A stretch of 64,000 nucleotides of DNA, taken from assembly GCF_015910445.1 (NCBI RefSeq), contig NZ_CP048882.1, positions 2,356,001 through 2,420,000 of the forward strand. Direction: 5' to 3'. The position numbers and the translations under genes were made by a program. The stretch is from Streptomyces bathyalis (GTDB lineage: Bacteria; Actinomycetota; Actinomycetes; Streptomycetales; Streptomycetaceae). Under the pieces are notes generated by a model. It worked only from the letters and a program-made list of their open reading frames with translations, did no database searches and had not been told where the DNA came from. Shown in pieces: positions 61,509 through 64,000 of the stretch (its first letter is position 1; each line of letters begins with the position of its first letter).

Positions 61509-62297
61509 TCAGCCCTTGTTCGCGACGATCTTCCTGCCGTAGTCCACGACTTGCTGCTTCGCGGGAGCCTGCACGTCGAACTCCTTGTTCCAGTCGTCGA
61601 GTTCGAGCGTGCCCGCACCGCCCGCGCGCTCGATGCGCAGCGGATACGGAGTGCCGTCCAGCGAGACGTCGACGATGCCGCCGCTTCCGTCGGCCCCCTG
61701 GACCCGGACCGTGCTGACGCCGCCCACCTCGCCGCGTTCGCCGCTGTCCCGCTTGCCGCTCAGCGCCAGCAGCCCGTCCAGCAGCACCTGCATGTCGGCG
61801 AAACCGCTGAGCTGCTTGTAGGCCGGGTCACCGGACGGCACCTTCACGTACTTGTCGTCGAGCTTGCCCGCCGCCTGCACATCGGACTTGGAGGGCTGCT
61901 TGCCGCCCTTCTCCTGGCGCGCCCAGAACCGCGCGTCCGCCTTGAGATACAGCTCCTTGCCGACGCGCAGCAGCCAGAACGTCGAACCGCCGTTGACGGA
62001 GACCTTGCCCATGGCTCCGTCACGCTTGAGCCGCACGTTCAGACGGTAGGTCTGGCCCTTGCTGACGACGGTCCCGGACAGCTTGACCGAGTTGGCGCTC
62101 TCGGCGGCGGCCCGTGCCTTCTTCTCGATCTTGGGCGCGGAGAGCTTGCCGACCCCGTTGGTGCCCGCGTCGGGGTCACTGCTTCCGCATGCGGCCAGCA
62201 CCACTGTGAGTCCCACGCAGACGGTGCCCTTGAGGATGATGCTTCCTCGCGTGTCCCCTGCCTTCGGCAGGGAGGCCCCATAAGCGCTTCCAACCAC
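61509..62297 (-). CDS. LppX/LprG-like lipoprotein
   Basis: 262 aa. The signal peptide has a lipobox (LTVVLAACGSS; the Cys is the acylated residue). The mature protein has the lipid-binding LppX/LprG-like pattern: VKLSGTVVSKGQTYRLNVRL, WLLRVGKELYLKADARFWAR and STVRVQGADGSGGIVDVSLD. Such proteins bind or carry lipids outside the membrane. The GTG at 62297 follows AGGAGGTT; the longer frame is not supported. Confidence 0.85.
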   Translation of the reverse strand: MVGSAYGASLPKAGDTRGSIILKGTVCVGLTVVLAACGSSDPDAGTNGVGKLSAPKIEKKARAAAESANSVKLSGTVVSKGQTYRLNVRLKRDGAMGKVSVNGGSTFWLLRVGKELYLKADARFWARQEKGGKQPSKSDVQAAGKLDDKYVKVPSGDPAYKQLSGFADMQVLLDGLLALSGKRDSGERGEVGGVSTVRVQGADGSGGIVDVSLDGTPYPLRIERAGGAGTLELDDWNKEFDVQAPAKQQVVDYGRKIVANKG

Positions 62298-62475
62298 GTC
62301 GGCAACCTCCTGGAGAACGGGCGGGGAGACGCACCTTACCGGTGCCCGGACCCGGGGGCGGACGGCAGCCGTCCGGACCATCGCGCAAGGTCCCACAAGG
62401 CCGCACCAGGCTAGGCTGAAGACGGCAAAGGGTGCGTATGCACCGGAGTACGTACGGACGAGGAGGGCCCGACCG

Positions 62476-63816
62476 ATGGCCGCAGGCTCCTCCCGGGTCT
62501 TCGTGTCGCACCTGTCGGGCGTCGCCGTCTTCGATCCCAACGGCGACCAGGTGGGACGGGTGCGCGACGTCGTCGTGATGCTGCGCGGACAGCCCGCGGC
62601 GGAGGTCGACGGCCCGCGGCGCGACCGGCCGCCGAGCGTGCTGGGGCTCGTGGTCGAAGTGGTCAGCAGACGGCGGGTATTCCTGCCCATGACCCGTGTC
62701 ACAGGTGTGGAGTCCGGCCAGGTCATCACCACGGGAGTGGTGAACATGCGCCGCTTCGAGCAGCGCCCCTCCGAGACCCTGGTCCTCGGGGAACTGCTGG
62801 ACCGTCAGGTGGTGCTGGTGGAGACCGGCGAGGAGGTCACTGTCCTCGACGTCGGGATTCAGCAGCTCCCGGCACGCCGCGACTGGCAGATCGACAAGGT
62901 GTTCGTGCGGCGCGGACGCCGCGGCAAGGGCGGCGCGCTCCGGCGGCGCGGCGAGACGCTGACCGTCGAGTGGTCGGCCGTCACCGGTTTCTCCGTGACG
63001 GAGAAGGAGCAGGGCGCCGCCACGCTGCTCGCCACCTTCGAGCGCATGCGGCCCGCGGACATCGCCAACACCGTCCACCACCTCTCGGCGAAGCGCCGGG
63101 TGGAGGTCGCGGCCGCACTCGACGACGACCGGCTCGCCGACGTGCTGGAGGAACTGCCCACCGACGACCAGGTCGAGCTCCTCGACGAGCTGTCCGACGA
63201 GCGTGCCGCGGACGTACTCGAGGCTATGGACCCCGACGACGCCGCCGATCTCCTCTCCGAGCTCGCCGAGCACGACAAGGAGCGGCTGCTCCAGCTGATG
63301 CGGCCCCAGGACGCGGCCCCCGTACGGCGGTTGCTGTCGTACGAGGAGGGCACCGCCGGCAACATGATGACGACGGAGCCCATCGTGCTCCAGCCGGACG
63401 ACACCGTCGCGCTGGCGCTCGCGCGGGTACGCAACGCCGACCTGTCCGCCCCACTGGCCGCGCAGGTCTTCGTCTGCCGTCCGCCCGACGAGACCCCCAC
63501 GGGGAAGTACCTGGGGCTCGTCCACTTCCAGAGGCTGCTGCGGGACCCGCCGTTCACGCTCGTCGGCTCGATCGTCGACACCGATCTGCGTCCGCTGCCG
63601 CCGGAGACGACGCTGCCTGCGGTGAGCAGCTACCTCGCGACGTACAACATCGTGGCGGCGCCCGTCGTCGACGACGGCGGCCATCTGCTGGGCGCCGTCA
63701 CGGTCGATGACGTCCTGGACCATCTGCTGCCGGACGACTGGCGTGAGGAGGCCGCACAGCGGCTACCCGGCGCCGGTGGACCGCGAGCGGAGGGGGTCGC
63801 ACGGCATGGCGGCTGA
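62476..63816 (+). CDS. MgtE N-domain/CBS protein without channel segments
   Basis: 446 aa. A PRC-barrel-like N region (residues 1-165) precedes the MgtE intracellular N domain (LADVLEELPTDDQVELLDEL, ERAADVLEAMDPDDAADLL, about 220-285). Two CBS motifs (about 295-430) follow: NMMTTEPIVLQPDDTV and YNIVAAPVVDDGGHLLGAVT. No transmembrane helices follow, so it is the Mg2+-sensing half of MgtE without the pore. AGGAGGGC precedes the ATG. It overlaps the DUF1003-like gene by 11 bp, so that membrane protein is a natural partner. Confidence 0.87.
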   Translation: MAAGSSRVFVSHLSGVAVFDPNGDQVGRVRDVVVMLRGQPAAEVDGPRRDRPPSVLGLVVEVVSRRRVFLPMTRVTGVESGQVITTGVVNMRRFEQRPSETLVLGELLDRQVVLVETGEEVTVLDVGIQQLPARRDWQIDKVFVRRGRRGKGGALRRRGETLTVEWSAVTGFSVTEKEQGAATLLATFERMRPADIANTVHHLSAKRRVEVAAALDDDRLADVLEELPTDDQVELLDELSDERAADVLEAMDPDDAADLLSELAEHDKERLLQLMRPQDAAPVRRLLSYEEGTAGNMMTTEPIVLQPDDTVALALARVRNADLSAPLAAQVFVCRPPDETPTGKYLGLVHFQRLLRDPPFTLVGSIVDTDLRPLPPETTLPAVSSYLATYNIVAAPVVDDGGHLLGAVTVDDVLDHLLPDDWREEAAQRLPGAGGPRAEGVARHGG

Positions 63817-64000
63817 ACGGGACAGGGACCGGATCCGGGACCGCGAGAAGGCGCGCGGCCGCGACCGTGAGCGGGACCGGGGACGCGAGGGTCTCCGTGA
63901 GCGCGAGAGGGACCGGGAACGCGAAGAGGCCCGTGAACGCGAGCGGGACCGTGAGCGCAGCACGCGCGGCCGGCTGGACGTGCCGCGGGCCCCGCGGCGC
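63806..64000 (+). CDS. DUF1003-type membrane protein (5' end only)
   Basis: The frame begins MAAERDRDRIRDREKARGRD and continues through a low-complexity RE/RD/ER region to the window edge, where RLDVPRAPRR starts. In streptomycetes this position after the MgtE-N gene is taken by a DUF1003 protein beginning with a charged RD/RE N terminus. The membrane part is beyond the window, so the call rests on context. It overlaps the previous stop by 11 bp. Confidence 0.6.
   Translation, partial: MAAERDRDRIRDREKARGRDRERDRGREGLRERERDREREEARERERDRERSTRGRLDVPRAPRR

Noticed and set aside
1..64000. CRISPR array, insertion sequence, prophage or toxin-antitoxin pair
   Set aside because: No regularly spaced repeats, transposase motifs, integrase or typical small-gene pairs were seen.

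Overview
The window looks like the chromosome core of a Streptomyces or very close relative. GC content is high with G/C-rich third codon positions, GTG starts are common, and there is a SigR-type sigma factor with its GGAAT-N18/19-GTT promoter, a WblC/WhiB7 regulator, an AdnAB recombination helicase-nuclease pair and a mycoredoxin. Much of the gene set matches, from memory, the Mycobacterium tuberculosis blocks Rv3193c-Rv3211 and Rv3223c-Rv3228, which suggests an ancient actinobacterial core. No rRNA, prophage, insertion sequence, CRISPR array or biosynthetic gene cluster was seen.

Layout. 1-8.1 kb: 5' end of sigR with its own promoter, an alpha/beta hydrolase, an SRAP protein (DNA-protein crosslink shielding of abasic sites), an M50-like membrane peptidase, aroA-rsgA, an SMR exporter, a TetR regulator, hisN and a CBS-domain protein. 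8.2-11.3 kb: a decayed catalase end beside its intact Fur-family regulator, then two identical initiator tRNA genes inside a 130-bp direct repeat that flanks a Sel1-repeat gene. 11.3-24 kb: UPF0182 membrane protein, PPA1309-family protein, YlbL-type PDZ/Lon-like protease, moaE, an SDR enzyme, a zinc-protease-like protein, Nudix, M48-like peptidase, ThiF-like protein and an ABC1/UbiB kinase. 24-38.4 kb: stress and genome-maintenance block with wblC (long attenuated leader containing a 91-codon ORF), uvrD2, mrx1 (SigR promoter), nudC, an M20 dipeptidase, adnB, adnA and an alkyltransferase-like protein. 38.5-48 kb: a pseudokinase/LPG-synthase-like membrane protein, moeZ, and a four-gene operon (DUF3492 glycosyltransferase, membrane protein, sugar-nucleotide epimerase-like protein, spherulin-4/GH135-like protein) that resembles a compact exopolysaccharide locus. 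48-56 kb: DUF3152 metzincin-like protein, hydrolase, TetR, DUF3107, ferritin-like protein and rhlE-type DEAD-box helicase. 56-64 kb: hydrolase, PHP phosphoesterase, DUF6758, suppressor-of-fused protein, corA with a structured leader encoding a 21-aa peptide, a lipoprotein, an MgtE N-domain protein without channel segments, and the start of a DUF1003-type gene.

Themes. Oxidative and thiol stress (sigR, mrx1, catR and the lost catalase), DNA repair (SRAP, UvrD2, AdnAB, ATL), translation/antibiotic stress (wblC leader, rsgA, initiator tRNAs, DEAD-box helicase) and magnesium handling (corA leader, MgtE-N) recur. Many genes show a TANNNT -10 box only 6-7 nt before the start codon, which suggests leaderless transcripts.
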